Origin: Bacillus multifaciens
GTDB taxonomy: Bacteria > Bacillota > Bacilli > Bacillales > Bacillaceae_G
Assembly (NCBI RefSeq): GCF_030756675.1
Contig: NZ_JAVBXD010000014.1
Span: forward strand, 31,392 to 95,391
Length of the DNA stretch: 64,000 bases
Direction of reading: 5' to 3'
A model generated the notes under the pieces. The model did not search any database. It was not told the DNA's origin and was given only the letters and a program-made list of their open reading frames with translations. Numbering within the stretch: position 1 is the first letter of the stretch; each line of letters starts with the position of its first letter. The position numbers and the translations under genes are program-made. Shown here one piece after another: positions 63,662-64,000 of this stretch.

Positions 63662-64000
63662 ATGCCGGATACAATTCTCTTATTTAAAAATGGACAAACT
63701 TGCTCTCTTAAGAAAGACCACAATGTTGAAACGTTAGAATTAACAGTTGACCCTCCACAAAAAGAAGCACAGAAAACAAAATTAACCGGTAAGTTTGGCG
63801 TTCACTATTACAACAAGAGTTATACGGAAAGAGGATGCCAACTCAGAGTTCTTGTGGATACGATGGACATAGAGGGTGTTTATGAGAAAAGGAATGAGTT
63901 GTACGCCTTATTCGGAAGGCTAGAAGACTTTTATATCATATATTCAAGAGAACCAGGTATACGGAGACGTGTTGAGTATCAAGACATGAAAATCAATCGT
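63662..64000 (+). CDS. Distal tail protein (Dit), N-terminal part
   Basis: The 113 residues visible (MPDTILLFKNGQTCSLKKD.., YNKSYTERGCQLRVLVD, NELYALFGRLEDFYIIYSREP) match the Sipho_tail/Dit N-terminal domain and the position after the tape measure. AAGGGGGTAACAAGG precedes the ATG. The gene runs off the window. Confidence 0.88.
   Translation, partial: MPDTILLFKNGQTCSLKKDHNVETLELTVDPPQKEAQKTKLTGKFGVHYYNKSYTERGCQLRVLVDTMDIEGVYEKRNELYALFGRLEDFYIIYSREPGIRRRVEYQDMKINR

Larger units (their letters stand above)
29700..64000. mobile_element. Siphophage prophage, left part (right end outside window)
   Basis: Integrase, ImmA/repressor lysogeny module, Cro/Ant, DnaD/DnaC, dUTPase, ArpU, HNH-TerS-TerL, portal, ClpP protease, HK97-type capsid, connectors, phi13-type tail protein, frameshifted chaperone, tape measure and Dit occur in standard siphophage order. 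The left junction lies between tmcAL and the integrase stop (29700-29829), where attL must be. attR, the host cell-lysis genes and the chromosomal ylbN/rpmF side are not in the window, so the core sequence cannot be defined. Confidence 0.95.

Overview
The window is low-GC Firmicute DNA with AGGAGG-type ribosome sites and frequent GTG/TTG starts. It carries the chromosomal gene order typA-ylaH-ylaI-ylaL-phoH-ylaN-ftsW-pycA-ctaA/ctaBCDEF-ctaG-ylbC...ylbM, which is diagnostic of Bacillus. The interspersed repeats and the extra genes (a histidine phosphatase inside the ylb cluster, a YugN-like gene next to ctaG) point to the Bacillus cereus group. Species assignment is inference only.

Positions 1-29.7 kb are ordinary core chromosome. 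They hold the 3' end of typA; small yla genes and phoH; ylaN and ftsW; pyruvate carboxylase; heme A synthesis (ctaA, ctaB, divergent) and the caa3 cytochrome oxidase operon with its assembly factor ctaG; and the ylb cluster (CAP-domain protein, YlbD/E, RicF, YlbG, RsmD, CoaD, YlbJ, patatin YlbK, PDZ-Lon protease YlbL, TmcAL). Most transcription units end in clear rho-independent terminators. Two related pairs of interspersed repeats bracket ctaG and a small unknown gene at 23.2 kb. TmcAL appears to start at an ATA codon, because its essential HxGH motif lies upstream of the first ATG.

From about 29.8 kb to the window end is an integrated siphophage, cut off at the right edge inside the distal tail gene. 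Order: integrase (leftward); an accessory block (HipA-like kinase plus DUF3037 partner, two tiny proline-glycine repeat peptides between twin terminators); a leftward ImmA/repressor lysogeny cassette; a divergent operator; Cro-like and Ant regulators; DnaD/DnaC replication genes; many small early genes including a dUTPase with a zinc-finger insertion; two group II introns (one with a reverse transcriptase, one ORF-less) bracketing a hidden 27-residue membrane peptide gene; a four-unit tandem array of hairpins; ArpU plus a second tyrosine recombinase; a HEPN-like accessory gene; a 650-nt non-coding region with a pseudoknot-capable hairpin; then HNH-TerS-TerL-portal-ClpP protease-HK97 capsid-connectors-major tail protein-frameshifted tail chaperone-tape measure-Dit.

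The phage is probably a cos-type HK97-like siphophage: an HNH gene directly precedes P27-type TerS, and a G/C-tract gap lies between them. The best candidates for undescribed biology are the HipA-like/DUF3037/PGG-peptide block, the HEPN-like gene, the tandem hairpin array, the structured RNA upstream of packaging, and the membrane peptide between the two introns.
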